Assembly (NCBI RefSeq): GCF_029211265.1
Contig: NZ_JARGEL010000008.1
Coordinates: forward strand, 62,001 to 126,000
Length of the DNA stretch: 64,000 nucleotides
Origin: Extensimonas soli
GTDB lineage: Bacteria > Pseudomonadota > Gammaproteobacteria > Burkholderiales > Burkholderiaceae_C
Direction: 5' to 3'
Of the stretch, positions 45,168 to 56,457 are shown in pieces; within the stretch, counting starts at the first letter, position 1; each line of letters starts with the position of its first letter. Made by a program: the position numbers and the translations under genes. Below the pieces are notes generated by a model. It searched no databases and was not told the DNA's origin. It was given only the letters and a program-made list of their open reading frames with translations.

Positions 45168-45180
45168 CTTGCATTTCTCG

Positions 45181-46988
<1,808 letters not shown>

Positions 46989-46989
<1 letters not shown>

Positions 46990-47963
46990 TGCCGTTCATG
47001 CAAACACTCACCGCCCTCGTGCTCGCGGCCTTTGCCGGCTACATCGGCGCCTGGTACTTCGGCGCCCTGGAGGGCGACTTCGAGCTGCTGCTCTTCCTGG
47101 CCACGGTGCTCACGGCGGCGTACTGGCTGGCCGAGCGCTTTTACTTTCTGCCGCGCCGCCGCCGCGCCGCGCAGGCCGTCGCCGCTGCTGCCGCGCAGCG
47201 CCGTGCCGAGCTCGACCGCCTGGGCATCGAAAAGGTGGATATCGAGGTCGAGGAAACCCAGCGCAAGCTGCTGCGCCAGCCTTGGTGGCTCGACTGGACG
47301 GCGGGGCTGTTTCCGGTCATCGCGGTGGTGTTTTTGCTGCGCTCGTTTTTGTTCGAGCCCTTCAAGATTCCCTCGGGCTCGATGATCCCGACGCTGCTCG
47401 TGGGCGATCTGATTCTGGTCAACAAATACACCTACGGCGTGCGCCTGCCCGTGGCGCACACGCGCCTCACGCGGGGCACGGCGCCGCAGCGCGGCGACGT
47501 GATGGTGTTCCGCTACCCGCCCAAGCCCAGCCTGGCGTACATCAAGCGCGTGGTCGGTGTGCCGGGTGACGAGGTGGCGTACCTGAACAAGCGCCTGACC
47601 ATCAACGGTCAGCCCATCAAGACCGCGCCGCTGCCCGATTTTTTCGACGCGGATGCGATGCGCTACTTTCCGCAGTTCGAGGAACAGTTGGGCGCGCGCC
47701 CGCACCGCCTGCTCAACAACCCCGAGGTGCCGGCCTTCGTGCAGGGCGCGAGCCAGTTTGCCTACCGTGACAACTGCCGCTACAGCATCGAGGGCGTGGT
47801 CTGCAAGGTGCCCGCCGGGCATTACTTCATGATGGGTGACAACCGCGATAATTCGCTCGATTCGCGCTACTGGGGCTTCGTGCCCGAGGCGAACATCGTG
47901 GGCAAGGCCGTGCTCATCTGGATGAACTTCAGCAGCCCCAAGCGCATAGGCGCATTTGATTGA
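46989..47963 (+). CDS. lepB: Signal peptidase I
   Basis: A 324-residue LepB, like the E. coli enzyme. Two N-terminal transmembrane helices (LTALVLAAFAGYIGAWYFG and LLLFLATVLTAAYWLA) and a third hydrophobic segment (FPVIAVVFLLRSFLF) precede the catalytic Ser in FKIPSGSMIPTLLVGD. The general-base Lys is in LAYIKRVVGVPGDEVAYL. Box E is MMGDNRDNSLDSRYWGFV. It cleaves Sec and Tat signal peptides on the periplasmic face. It overlaps lepA by 3 bp. Confidence 0.97.
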
Positions 47964-47997
47964 CCGACTTGCACACATTGACATGAAGGGAAGGTGT

Positions 47998-48375
47998 ATG
48001 AAATTGCATAGCGCCCAGCGCCCGTACCGCCAGCGTGGAATCACTTTTTTTGGTTTGATCGTGCTGGTGCTGTTCATCGTCGTGGCGTTTGCCATCGGCA
48101 GCCAGTCGGTGCCCATCTTCCTCGAATACGTGGCGGCCAAGAAGGCGATCGAAAAAGCCAGGAACGAAGGCACGGTGGCGGGCGTGCGCGCGGCCTTCGA
48201 CCGGGCCGCTGCGATCGACGACATCAACGCCATCAAGGGCTCGGACCTCGAAATCACCAAGGTCGATGACAAGGTGAAGGTGTCGTTCAAGTATTCGCGT
48301 GAAATCCACATAGCTGGGCCGGCGTACCTGGTGTACCGCTTCGAAGCGCAAACCCGACCCTCGGCAGGGGAGTGA
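47998..48375 (+). CDS. DUF4845 small membrane protein
   Basis: A 125-residue protein with one N-terminal transmembrane helix that begins with a prepilin-like [19 protein letters not shown]. The remaining periplasmic part contains [20 protein letters not shown] and [20 protein letters not shown]. The family (DUF4845) is found between lepB and rnc in betaproteobacteria and its role is unknown. ATG 47998 was chosen because AAGGGAAGG lies just upstream. The ATG at 47983 is inside that site's distance and less likely. Confidence 0.85.
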   Translation: MKLHSAQRPYRQRGITFFGLIVLVLFIVVAFAIGSQSVPIFLEYVAAKKAIEKARNEGTVAGVRAAFDRAAAIDDINAIKGSDLEITKVDDKVKVSFKYSREIHIAGPAYLVYRFEAQTRPSAGE

Positions 48376-48384
48376 CAGAGCGCA

Positions 48385-49068
48385 GTGCAAGCTTCTCTCG
48401 CCGAGTTGCAGCAGCGCCTGCAGCATGTGTTTGCCGACCCGCGCCTGCTGCAGCGCGCGGTCACGCACCGCAGTTTTTCGTCCGACCACAACGAGCGCCT
48501 CGAGTTCCTGGGCGATTCGGTGCTCAATCTGGCCGTCTCCAGCCTGCTGTACGAGCGCCTGGCGCGCCTGCCCGAGGGCGACCTCTCGCGCGTGCGCGCC
48601 AACCTCGTGCGCCAGGAGACGCTGCACCAGATCGCGCTGCGCCTGCGCCTGCCCGAGGTGCTGCGCCTGGGCGAGGGCGAGCTCAAGTCCGGCGGGCTGC
48701 GGCGCCCTTCGATCCTGGCCGATGCGCTCGAGGCGCTGATTGGCGCCGTGTACCTCGACGCCGGCTACGAGCGTGCGCAGGTGCTGGTGCGGCGCCTGTA
48801 CGAGGGCGTGGAGATCACGCCGCAGATGCAGGCGGCCGCCAAGGACGCCAAGACTGCCTTGCAGGAGTGGCTGCAGGGCCGCAAAATGAACGTGCCGCTC
48901 TACGAAGTGGTGGGCACGGCGGGCGCCGCGCACCGCCAGAGTTTCGAGGTGGAATGCCGCATTGCGGCGCTGGACCTGCGCGCGCGCGGCAGCGGCGCTT
49001 CGCGCCGCGCCGCAGAGCAGGCCGCGGCGGCGGCCATGCTGCAGACGCTGAAAGCGAAAAAACCATGA
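48385..49068 (+). CDS. rnc: Ribonuclease III
   Basis: A 227-residue RNase III, against 226 in E. coli, starting at GTG 48385, nine bases after the DUF4845 stop. The catalytic signature is [17 protein letters not shown] near residue 36, with the second acidic pair in [18 protein letters not shown]. The C-terminal double-stranded RNA-binding domain contains [21 protein letters not shown] and [15 protein letters not shown]. It processes rRNA and cleaves double-stranded RNA, so the long hairpins from the A and B elements are possible substrates. The stop overlaps the era start (ATGA). Confidence 0.97.
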   Translation: MQASLAELQQRLQHVFADPRLLQRAVTHRSFSSDHNERLEFLGDSVLNLAVSSLLYERLARLPEGDLSRVRANLVRQETLHQIALRLRLPEVLRLGEGELKSGGLRRPSILADALEALIGAVYLDAGYERAQVLVRRLYEGVEITPQMQAAAKDAKTALQEWLQGRKMNVPLYEVVGTAGAAHRQSFEVECRIAALDLRARGSGASRRAAEQAAAAAMLQTLKAKKP

Positions 49069-50207
49069 AAGATGCTTCATCAAAGATAGCTGCTCACGCT
49101 GATGGTGCGGGCGCTAGAAGCCAAAAAGACCCTGAAAAACCGGCGCAAACGCAGGCTGAGCTCGACGCCATGCTCGCCGCTGCGCTGCACGGCAAGGCGC
49201 AGGATGCCGCCGAGCCCCCGCCCGCCACGCAGGAGCCGCCGGACGCAGCGCCGGGCGCGCCGTTGCATTTGGAAAGCGCCGCGGATGCCGCCCCAGGCCG
49301 CCAGCGCTGCGGCCTGATCGCCATCGTCGGCAAGCCCAACGTGGGTAAGTCCACGCTGCTCAACGCGCTCGTGGGCCAGAAGGTCAGCATCACCAGCCGC
49401 AAGGCGCAGACCACGCGCCACCGCATCACGGGCATACGCACGCTGGCCGACGGGCAGGGCGGCGGCACGCAGTTCGTGTTCGTGGATACGCCGGGCTTTC
49501 AGACGCGCCACGCCACGGCACTCAACAAGTCGCTCAACAAAACCGTGCTCGGCGCGATCGGCGACGTGGACCTGATTTTGTTCGTGGTCGAGGCGGGCAA
49601 CTTCACGCTGGCCGACGCCAAGGTGTTGTCGCTGCTGCAGCCCGGCATTCCCGTGCTGCTCGTGGCCAACAAGCTCGATTTGGTGCAGCGCCGCGCCGAG
49701 ATCGCGCCCTGGCTGCGCAGCATGCAGGAGCGCCACCCGTTCGCTGAATTCGTGCCCATGTCGGCCAAGAACAAGGGTGAAATCGAACGCCTGCTCGGCA
49801 TCTGCGCGCGCTACCTGCCAGAGCAGTCCTGGTGGTACGCCGAAGACGAACTCACCGACCGCAGCGAAAAGTTCCTCGCGGGCGAGATCGTGCGCGAAAA
49901 GCTGTTTCGCTTCACGGGCGACGAGCTGCCCTACACCTCCACGGTGCTCATCGACAAGTTCGACGAGGAGCAAAGCCGCCAGCACGCGCGCATGCTGCGC
50001 ATCGCCGCGACCATCGTCGTCGAGCGCGAGAGCCACAAGGCCATGGTCATTGGCGAAAAGGGCGAGCGCCTCAAGCGCATAGGCACCGAGGCGCGCCAGG
50101 AGCTCGAAAAGCTTCTCGGCGCCAAGGTGTTCCTCGAACTCTGGGTCAAGGTGCGTTCGGGCTGGGCCGACGACGAGGCGCGCGTGCGCTCGTTCGGCTA
50201 CGAATGA
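49065..50207 (+). CDS. era: GTPase Era with extended N-terminus
   Basis: A 380-residue Era, about 80 longer than E. coli Era (301). The GTPase core starts at [20 protein letters not shown] near residue 86, with [29 protein letters not shown] and [11 protein letters not shown]. The KH domain near the C-terminus has [20 protein letters not shown]. Era binds 16S rRNA and is needed for 30S maturation. The first 80 residues are Ala/Pro/Glu-rich and probably disordered. Residues 6-22 are encoded by a C repeat. ATG 49065 overlaps the rnc stop, so the extension is probably translated. A start nearer the G domain is possible. Confidence 0.95.
   Translation: MKDASSKIAAHADGAGARSQKDPEKPAQTQAELDAMLAAALHGKAQDAAEPPPATQEPPDAAPGAPLHLESAADAAPGRQRCGLIAIVGKPNVGKSTLLNALVGQKVSITSRKAQTTRHRITGIRTLADGQGGGTQFVFVDTPGFQTRHATALNKSLNKTVLGAIGDVDLILFVVEAGNFTLADAKVLSLLQPGIPVLLVANKLDLVQRRAEIAPWLRSMQERHPFAEFVPMSAKNKGEIERLLGICARYLPEQSWWYAEDELTDRSEKFLAGEIVREKLFRFTGDELPYTSTVLIDKFDEEQSRQHARMLRIAATIVVERESHKAMVIGEKGERLKRIGTEARQELEKLLGAKVFLELWVKVRSGWADDEARVRSFGYE
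49078..49130 (+). repeat. C repeat at the start of era
   Basis: The plus strand reads AAGATAGCTGCTCACGCTGA, then GGGCGCTAGAAGCCAAAAAG. It is translated as [16 protein letters not shown], using the same ATA-GCT-GCT frame as the copy in the small urease-cluster gene. Confidence 0.75.
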
Positions 50208-50268
50208 ATGCTCCCGGGCGCTTTGTTTTTTCACGGCCTTTTCGTCGTTTCCCTGCGCTGAAGTCGTT

Positions 50269-51036
50269 GTGGTCACGCGCATCAGCCATGAACCGGCCTT
50301 CGTGCTGCACAGCTACGCCTGGAGCGAATCGAGCCTGATCGTCGAAGCCTTTTGCCGCCACCAGGGCCGCGTGGCGCTGGTGGCCAAGGGCGCCAAAAAG
50401 CCCAGCTCCAACTTTCGCCCCGTGCTGCTGCCGCTGCAGCCGCTGCAGCTCAGCTACACCCCCGCGGCAAACGCCGACGCCGACTTGCACACGCTCAAGG
50501 GCGCCGAATGGCAGGGCGGGCACGTGATGCCCACGGGCGACGCGCTGCTCGCGGGCCTGTACCTCAACGAGCTGCTGCTGCGCCTGCTCGCGCGCGCCGA
50601 CCCGCACCCGGTGCTGTTCGACGCCTACGCGGGCACCGTGGCCGTGCTTGCCACGGCGCAAGGCGAGGCGCTCGAACCGGTGCTGCGCAGCTTCGAGCTG
50701 CTGCTGCTGCGTGAAATCGGCCTGCTGCCCAGCCTGGACGTGCAGACACTCACGCTGCAGCCGCTGCAGCTGCAAGAGCGCTACGCTCTGGTGCCCGAAG
50801 GCGGCCTGCGTATGGCCGGCGCGCAGGAGCGCGCGAGCCTTGCGGGCGCGCAGTGGCTGGTGCTGCAGCGCGCGCTCGACGAACCTACGCCGCGCGCGCG
50901 CTTTGCCGCCACCTTGCGCGCCTGCGCCGACATGGCGGGCGAGCTCAAAGTCCAGCTGCGCACGCTGCTGCAATACCATTGCGGCCAGCCGCCCCTGCGC
51001 ACGCGCCAGCTGCTGCGCGACTTGCAGGCGCTGTGA
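50269..51036 (+). CDS. recO: DNA repair protein RecO
   Basis: A 255-residue RecO starting at GTG 50269. The N-terminal OB-fold has [39 protein letters not shown] and [10 protein letters not shown]. The C-terminal helical domain includes [20 protein letters not shown], the signature of the family. RecO loads RecA at gaps together with RecR. It lies 61 bp after era in the conserved order rnc-era-recO-pdxJ. Confidence 0.95.
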   Translation: MVTRISHEPAFVLHSYAWSESSLIVEAFCRHQGRVALVAKGAKKPSSNFRPVLLPLQPLQLSYTPAANADADLHTLKGAEWQGGHVMPTGDALLAGLYLNELLLRLLARADPHPVLFDAYAGTVAVLATAQGEALEPVLRSFELLLLREIGLLPSLDVQTLTLQPLQLQERYALVPEGGLRMAGAQERASLAGAQWLVLQRALDEPTPRARFAATLRACADMAGELKVQLRTLLQYHCGQPPLRTRQLLRDLQAL

Positions 51037-51111
51037 GCGCTTCGAGCGTAGTCACCCTTTCCGTCCTTCGCTGTTCCGTCCACCCGTTTTCGCTCCCTCG
51101 ACTTGCCTTCC

Positions 51112-51888
51112 ATGCCTTCTGCCGCCGCACTGCCGCACACCGCCTTGTCGGTCAACGTCAACAAAGTCGCCCTGCTGCGCAACACGCGCCATCTGGGCAT
51201 CCCGAGCGTCACGCGCGCGGCCCAGCTGTGCCTGCAGGCCGGCGCGCACGGCATCACCGTGCACCCGCGCCCCGACGGGCGCCACATCCGCGCGCACGAC
51301 GTGTACGAGCTTGCGGCGCTGCTGCGCGACTGGCCCGGGCGCGAGTTCAACATCGAGGGCAACCCCACGCAGAACCTGATGGACTTCATCCGCAGCGTGC
51401 GCCCCAGCCAGGCCACCTTCGTGCCCGACAGCGAAGACCAGTTCACGAGCGACCACGGCTGGAGCTTGCCGCAGGACGCCGCGCGGCTCGCGCCGCTCGT
51501 GGCCGAGTGCCGCGACCTGGGCGTGCGCGTGAGCCTGTTCATGGACCCGGTGCCGCAGGCCATGGCCGCGGCGCGTGCCGTGGGCGCCGACCGCGTCGAG
51601 CTCTACACCGAGCCCTACGCCGCCGCCTGGAACGACCCCGCCGCGCGCGCGCAGCAACTCGCGCGCTACCGCGCCGCCGCCGAGGCCGCGCACGCCGCCG
51701 GGCTGCAGGTGAACGCAGGCCACGACCTGAACCGCGACAACCTCGGCGACTTTCTGCGCGCAGTGCCCGGCGTGGCCGAAGTCTCCATAGGGCATGCGCT
51801 GATCGCCGACGCGCTCGAACTCGGCTACGGCGCCACGGTGCAGGCCTATCTGCGCTGCATGGACACGGCGCACGGCCGCAGCGCCTGA
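51112..51888 (+). CDS. pdxJ: Pyridoxine 5'-phosphate synthase
   Basis: A 258-residue PdxJ TIM barrel. SVNVNKVALLRNTRHLGIP has the conserved N-terminal Asn/Lys, followed by GAHGITVHPRPDGRHIRAHD, with the substrate-binding His and Arg, FNIEGNPTQNLMDF, and GLQVNAGHDLNRDNLGDFL, with the Gly-His-Asp signature. It condenses deoxyxylulose 5-phosphate with 3-amino-2-oxopropyl phosphate to pyridoxine phosphate. In many relatives acpS follows; here the next gene is a c-di-GMP protein. Confidence 0.97.
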   Translation: MPSAAALPHTALSVNVNKVALLRNTRHLGIPSVTRAAQLCLQAGAHGITVHPRPDGRHIRAHDVYELAALLRDWPGREFNIEGNPTQNLMDFIRSVRPSQATFVPDSEDQFTSDHGWSLPQDAARLAPLVAECRDLGVRVSLFMDPVPQAMAAARAVGADRVELYTEPYAAAWNDPAARAQQLARYRAAAEAAHAAGLQVNAGHDLNRDNLGDFLRAVPGVAEVSIGHALIADALELGYGATVQAYLRCMDTAHGRSA

Positions 51889-51951
51889 TCCTGCGGCAGA
51901 TTGCGTTGGGGCGTATTTTTTACGTAAATCTCGTGACGTTTTGCCGCTAAG

Positions 51952-54543
51952 ATGCGCCGTGCTCTGCTCCTGTTCTGGCAGCGCCCTTCAGAAATGCCTT
52001 TTCCCACCTGGAAACTTCACTCCCAACATCGCAAGGGCTTGCACCGCGCGCTGGTGGTTCTGGCTGCGCTGGCGTTGGTGTGGTTGCTGGCACTGTGGTA
52101 TTTGTCCGCGCCGACGCTGAGGCAGTTGCCGCAGCACCTGGTGCTGCACTCGCTGCTCGAAGGGCTGGCCATCGTGATCGCTGCGCTGGTGTTCGCGGTG
52201 GGCTGGAACGCCTGCCGCATGAACACCCAGCGCAATGTGCTGCTGCTCGCCAGTGGGTTCCTGGGTGTGGCGTTGCTGGACGCGGCGCACACGCTTTCGT
52301 ACCAGGGCATGCCCGATTTCGTCTCGCCCAATTCGGTGGCCAAAGGGATCTTGTTCTGGCTGCCGGCGCGCTACCTGGCGGCGTTGGTGTTGCTGTTGGC
52401 CATACTCGTTCCCTGGCGCACGCTGCAGCCGGGGGCCATGCCAAAAAGGGAGCGCTGGGGTTTGCTGGCCCTGGTGCTCACAGGCGTGGCCCTGGTGCAC
52501 GTGCTGGTGATTTTCTTCGCGGGCGCCTTACCACTGGTGTACGTGCCGCCGGCGGGGCTCACGGACTTCAAGATTGCGGCCGAGTATGGCGTCGTGGCGC
52601 TGCACCTGTTTACGCTGGGCATGTTGTTGTGGCGCATGCGCGGGCCCACGGCCTTCGATGCGCCCGCGCTCTTTACCGCCGTGGGCATCATGGCCCTGGG
52701 TGAGGTGTTTTTCACGCGCTACGTGCGCGCCACCGACCAGTTCAATCTGCTCGGGCATGTCTACAAGGTGCTGGGGTATTTGTATCTCTACCGCGCGATT
52801 TTCCAGGGCACCATAGAGGCGCCGTACCGGGCACTCGCGCAGTCGGAGAAAAGCCTTCAGGCCGTGCTCGATGCCGTGCCTGACATGCTGTTCGAGCTCA
52901 CCCGCGATGGACGCTATTTGCGCGTCCCGCGGCAGCGTGAGGAATTACTGGCTGCGCCCGCCAGCAAAATACTGGAACGCAAGGTGGGTGAGGTGCTGCC
53001 GCCACCGGCTGCGGCGGCAGTGCATGCCGCCTTGGACGAGGCCTATGCCAGTGGACGCAGCCAGGGGCAGCAGTTCACGCTCGAGCTGGCCGACGGCGAG
53101 CACTGGTTCGAACTTTCGGCAGCGCGGGCGCAGACGGATGAATTGGGGGAGCCGCGCTTCGTGGTGCTTTCACGCGACATCACGGCGCGCGTGCAGGCGC
53201 TGGAAGAGCGCCGGCGCAATGAAGATCGCATCCGGCAGCTGGCGAATTTCGATGCGCTTACGGGCCTGCCCAATCGCAAGATGTTTTCGTCGCGCCTCAT
53301 TCAGGCGTTGGCACTGTCGCAGCGCAGCCATGCACATCTGGCCCTGCTGCACGTGGACCTCGATCGGTTCAAGACCGTGAACGATTCGCTTGGCACTGAA
53401 GCGGGCGACGCCCTGCTGATAGACATCGCACGGCGCCTGCAGGCGCAGATGCGGCCCGAAGACACCGTGGCACGCTACGGCGGGGACGAATTTTTCGTGG
53501 CGCTGCCGCTGACGAATGCGCAGCAGGCCGCGCAACGGGCCGAAGCGCTGCTGGCCGAGCTGCGCAAACCCAGCCAGATTGCAGGGCAGGCGCTCGTGGT
53601 CACCTCGTCTATCGGCATTGCCGTGTATCCCGAAGATGGGCAGGACATGCAAGCCCTGATGCAGCATGCCGAGGCGGCCATGGACAAGGCCAAGGCGCTG
53701 GGGCGCGACCACTACTGTTTTTTCTCGCCCGAAATGCAGACCGCGTCGGCGCACGTGCTGCGCATCGAAAATGCCTTGCGCACGGCCATTGCGCAAGGGC
53801 AGCTGTCGCTGCACTTTCAGCCGCAGTGGCGCCTGCAGGACGGGCGCCTGGTGGGGGCCGAGGCGCTGCTGCGCTGGACGCACCCCGAACTGGGCCGGGT
53901 GAGCCCGGCCGAGTTCATCCCCGTGGCCGAGGCCAGCGGGCAGATCATCGCGATCGGGCAATGGGTGCTCGACACGGCGCTCGCGCAATTGCGCCGCTGG
54001 CGCGACGCGGGCCATGCGGAGCTGACGCTGGCGGTCAACCTCTCGCTCATGCAGTTCCGCCAGCCCGACCTGCTCGCCGTAGTGCAGCAGGCGCTCGCGC
54101 ACGCCGGGGTGCCGGCACAGGCGCTGGAGCTCGAGCTCACCGAGAGCATCGCCATGCAGGAGCCCGAGAAAGCCATTGCCATCGTGCAGCAACTGGCGGC
54201 CGCGGGGGTGCAGCTGTCGCTGGACGACTTTGGCACCGGCTATTCCTCGTTCAGCTACCTGCAGCGTTTGCAGGTGCACCGTCTCAAGATCGATTATTCC
54301 TTCGTGAGCCACCTCGAAGCGCCGCGCGGTCTTTCCGTGGTGCGCGCCATCATCGACGTGGCTGCGGGCCTGGGATTGCAAACCATTGCCGAAGGCGTGG
54401 AGACGCCCGCGCAGCTCGCGGCCTTGCGCAGGCTGGGCTGCGACATGGCGCAAGGCTATCTGCTTGCCCGCCCGCTGCCGCAGGCCGAGTTCGAGGCCTT
54501 GCTGGCGCGCCAGGCGAGCGGCCAGGTGCTGATCGACTTGTAA
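51952..54543 (+). CDS. MASE3-PAS-GGDEF-EAL cyclic-di-GMP signalling protein
   Basis: An 863-residue membrane protein. The first 290 residues form about seven transmembrane helices of the MASE3 type (RNVLLLASGFLGVALLDAAH, then HTLSYQGMPDF). A PAS-like domain follows (QAVLDAVPDMLFELTRDGRY). The GGDEF domain is intact (FDALTGLPNRKMF and VARYGGDEFFVAL). The EAL domain is intact too (VGAEALLRWTHPELG, LELTESIAM, DDFGTGYSSFSYL). Both cyclase and phosphodiesterase signatures are present, so either activity is possible. The signal is unknown. The start is uncertain: a TAAGAT at 51948-51953 overlaps the first ATG, so ATG 51994 could be the real one. Confidence 0.93.
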   Translation: MRRALLLFWQRPSEMPFPTWKLHSQHRKGLHRALVVLAALALVWLLALWYLSAPTLRQLPQHLVLHSLLEGLAIVIAALVFAVGWNACRMNTQRNVLLLASGFLGVALLDAAHTLSYQGMPDFVSPNSVAKGILFWLPARYLAALVLLLAILVPWRTLQPGAMPKRERWGLLALVLTGVALVHVLVIFFAGALPLVYVPPAGLTDFKIAAEYGVVALHLFTLGMLLWRMRGPTAFDAPALFTAVGIMALGEVFFTRYVRATDQFNLLGHVYKVLGYLYLYRAIFQGTIEAPYRALAQSEKSLQAVLDAVPDMLFELTRDGRYLRVPRQREELLAAPASKILERKVGEVLPPPAAAAVHAALDEAYASGRSQGQQFTLELADGEHWFELSAARAQTDELGEPRFVVLSRDITARVQALEERRRNEDRIRQLANFDALTGLPNRKMFSSRLIQALALSQRSHAHLALLHVDLDRFKTVNDSLGTEAGDALLIDIARRLQAQMRPEDTVARYGGDEFFVALPLTNAQQAAQRAEALLAELRKPSQIAGQALVVTSSIGIAVYPEDGQDMQALMQHAEAAMDKAKALGRDHYCFFSPEMQTASAHVLRIENALRTAIAQGQLSLHFQPQWRLQDGRLVGAEALLRWTHPELGRVSPAEFIPVAEASGQIIAIGQWVLDTALAQLRRWRDAGHAELTLAVNLSLMQFRQPDLLAVVQQALAHAGVPAQALELELTESIAMQEPEKAIAIVQQLAAAGVQLSLDDFGTGYSSFSYLQRLQVHRLKIDYSFVSHLEAPRGLSVVRAIIDVAAGLGLQTIAEGVETPAQLAALRRLGCDMAQGYLLARPLPQAEFEALLARQASGQVLIDL

Positions 54544-54545
54544 TA

Positions 54546-54600
54546 TTGAAAAGATAGCTGCTTACGCACGTGGATACTGCGTAAAGTGGCAAAAACGTCT
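54546..54600 (+). repeat. C repeat between the GGDEF-EAL gene and sbcB
   Basis: The plus strand reads AAGATAGCTGCTTACGCACG, then ACTGCGTAAAGTGGCAAAAACG. It begins three bases after the upstream stop and may act as a terminator-like hairpin, though the T-run is weak. Confidence 0.6.
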
Positions 54601-54645
54601 GATTTTTGTGCGCCCGCCGGCGCAGCTTTGCACGGGCCCTCTCGC

Positions 54646-56097
54646 ATGTCTCCCCACAGCTTCCTCTGGCACGACTACGAAACCTTCGGCGCCGACCCGC
54701 GGCGCGACCGGCCCGCGCAGTTCGCGGCGCTGCGTACCGACGCCGAGCTCAACGAAATCGGCGCCCCGCTGATGTGGTATTGCCAGCCCACGAATGACTA
54801 CCTGCCCGATCCGCAGGCCTGCCTGATCACCGGCATCACGCCGCAGCAGTGCCAGGAGCGCGGTCTGCGCGAGTACCAGTTTGCCGCGCGCATCGAGGGC
54901 GAGCTCGCGCAGCCCGGCACCATAGGCGTGGGCTACAACAGCATCCGCTTCGACGATGAGGTCACGCGCTTTTTGTTCTGGCGCAACCTCATCGACCCCT
55001 ATGCGCGCGAGTGGCAGAACCAGTGCGGGCGCTGGGACTTGCTCGACGTGGTGCGCATGGCCTACGCGCTGCGGCCCGAGGGCATAGTGTGGCCGCGCAA
55101 CGGCGAAGGGCAGGCGAGCTTTCGGCTCGAACACCTCACGCAGGCCAACGGCCTCGCGCACGAGGCCGCGCACGACGCGCTCTCGGACGTGCGCGCGACG
55201 ATCGCGCTCGCGCGCCTCGTGCGTGCGCACCAGCCGCGCCTGTTCGACTTCTGCCTGGGTCTGCACAAAAAAGAGCGCGTGCTGGCCGAGTTGGGTCTGC
55301 CGCTGAGTCCGGCCACGGCGCGGCCCTTTTTGCATGTCTCGGGCATGTTTCCGGCCGAGCGCGGCTGCCTGGCCGTCATGTGGCCGCTCGCGAGCCACCC
55401 CGTGAACAAAAACGAGCTCATCGCCTGGGACCTGGCGCACGATCCGCGCGAGCTGGCCGAACTGAACGCAGAGGCGATCCGCACGCGCCTTTTTACCCGC
55501 GCCGACGCGTTGCCTGAAGGCGTCGCGCGCCTGCCGATCAAGACCGTGCACCTGAACAAGTCGCCCATGGTGGTCGGCAACCTCAAAACGCTGCGGCCCG
55601 AACTCGCCGAGCGCTGGGGCATGGACCTGGCGCAGGCGCTGGCCCATGCGCAGCACGCACGCGCGCTGCCCGACATGAGCGCGATCTGGCCCGAAGTGTT
55701 CGCGCGCCCCGCCGAGCCCGCGCCCGATGTGGAGCAGGACTTGTACGGCGGTTTCGTCGGCACGGCCGACCGGCGCCGCCTGGAACAGCTGCGCCACATG
55801 GACGGCGCGCAACTGGCTGCGGCGCACCCGCGCTTCGACGATCCGCGCCTGCCCGAGCTCGTGTGGCGCTACCGTGCGCGCAACTTCCCCGAAACGCTCA
55901 CGCCCGCCGAGCTGCAGCGCTGGGATGCGCACCGCGCTGCGCGCCTGTTGGGAGGAATAGGCGGCGCCGGTGGTGCGCGCACCGTGGAGCAATTCTTCAG
56001 CGCGATCGACACTTTGTCGGAAACCGCCGACGCGCGCGGCGAGGAGATCCTTGGGGCTTTGTACGACTGGGCTGAGCAGATCGTGCCCGAGCAGTGA
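54646..56097 (+). CDS. sbcB: Exodeoxyribonuclease I (SbcB)
   Basis: A 483-residue exonuclease I, against 475 in E. coli. The DnaQ-like domain has FLWHDYETFGADPRRDRPAQ near residue 6, GYNSIRFDDEVTRFLFWRN and HEAAHDALSDVRATIALARL, giving the DEDDh acidic residues and His. The SH3-like and C-terminal helical parts follow, with HLNKSPMVVGNLKTL. It digests single-stranded DNA 3' to 5' and takes part in recombination and mismatch repair. ATG 54646 was chosen over GTG 54586, which would add 20 unconserved residues. Confidence 0.96.
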   Translation: MSPHSFLWHDYETFGADPRRDRPAQFAALRTDAELNEIGAPLMWYCQPTNDYLPDPQACLITGITPQQCQERGLREYQFAARIEGELAQPGTIGVGYNSIRFDDEVTRFLFWRNLIDPYAREWQNQCGRWDLLDVVRMAYALRPEGIVWPRNGEGQASFRLEHLTQANGLAHEAAHDALSDVRATIALARLVRAHQPRLFDFCLGLHKKERVLAELGLPLSPATARPFLHVSGMFPAERGCLAVMWPLASHPVNKNELIAWDLAHDPRELAELNAEAIRTRLFTRADALPEGVARLPIKTVHLNKSPMVVGNLKTLRPELAERWGMDLAQALAHAQHARALPDMSAIWPEVFARPAEPAPDVEQDLYGGFVGTADRRRLEQLRHMDGAQLAAAHPRFDDPRLPELVWRYRARNFPETLTPAELQRWDAHRAARLLGGIGGAGGARTVEQFFSAIDTLSETADARGEEILGALYDWAEQIVPEQ

Positions 56098-56126
56098 CTT
56101 TGTGTCGTCAACCCCCCATCGATAAA

Positions 56127-56146
56127 TTAACCAAAAAGGTTAAAAT
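56127..56146 (+). promoter_or_regulatory. MqsA operator-like palindrome and -10 of mqsRA
   Basis: TTAACC (56127-56132) and GGTTAA (56138-56143) form a palindrome around AAAAA, resembling the AACCT-N-AGGTT operator bound by E. coli MqsA. TAAAAT at 56141-56146 overlaps it and lies six bases before the mqsR GTG, so the message would be nearly leaderless. Confidence 0.6.
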
Positions 56147-56152
56147 CCGAAC

Positions 56153-56455
56153 GTGGAAAAACGTATTCCGCACTGCAAATTGTCCGTCGTCAAGGCCTTG
56201 ATAGAGGCTGGCAAGGTCAAGGCCACGGCCAGCGCCTACCAGGGAGCACGTGAGCTGGGTATCAATGATTTGACTGGGATGTGCGCCGTTGTCTTGGCAC
56301 TCACGCCCGCAGATTTCTACAAGAGCATGACGACCCATGCCGATCACACGGTGTGGCAGGACGTGTACCACGCCACGACGGCAAACAGCGATGAGGTGTA
56401 CCTGAAGCTGACGGTCATCGACGATGTGTTGATCGTTTCTTTCAAGGAGCTATGA
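56153..56455 (+). CDS. mqsR: mRNA interferase toxin MqsR
   Basis: A 100-residue RelE-fold toxin starting at GTG 56153. It is clearly MqsR: MEKRIPHCKLSVVKALIEAG, GINDLTGMCAVVLAL, DFYKSMTTHADHTVWQDVYH and the end VIDDVLIVSFKEL match the E. coli protein almost motif by motif. MqsR cuts mRNA at GC-containing sites and is neutralised by MqsA. The toxin gene comes first, as in E. coli. It overlaps or abuts mqsA. Confidence 0.97.
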   Translation: MEKRIPHCKLSVVKALIEAGKVKATASAYQGARELGINDLTGMCAVVLALTPADFYKSMTTHADHTVWQDVYHATTANSDEVYLKLTVIDDVLIVSFKEL

Positions 56456-56457
56456 CC

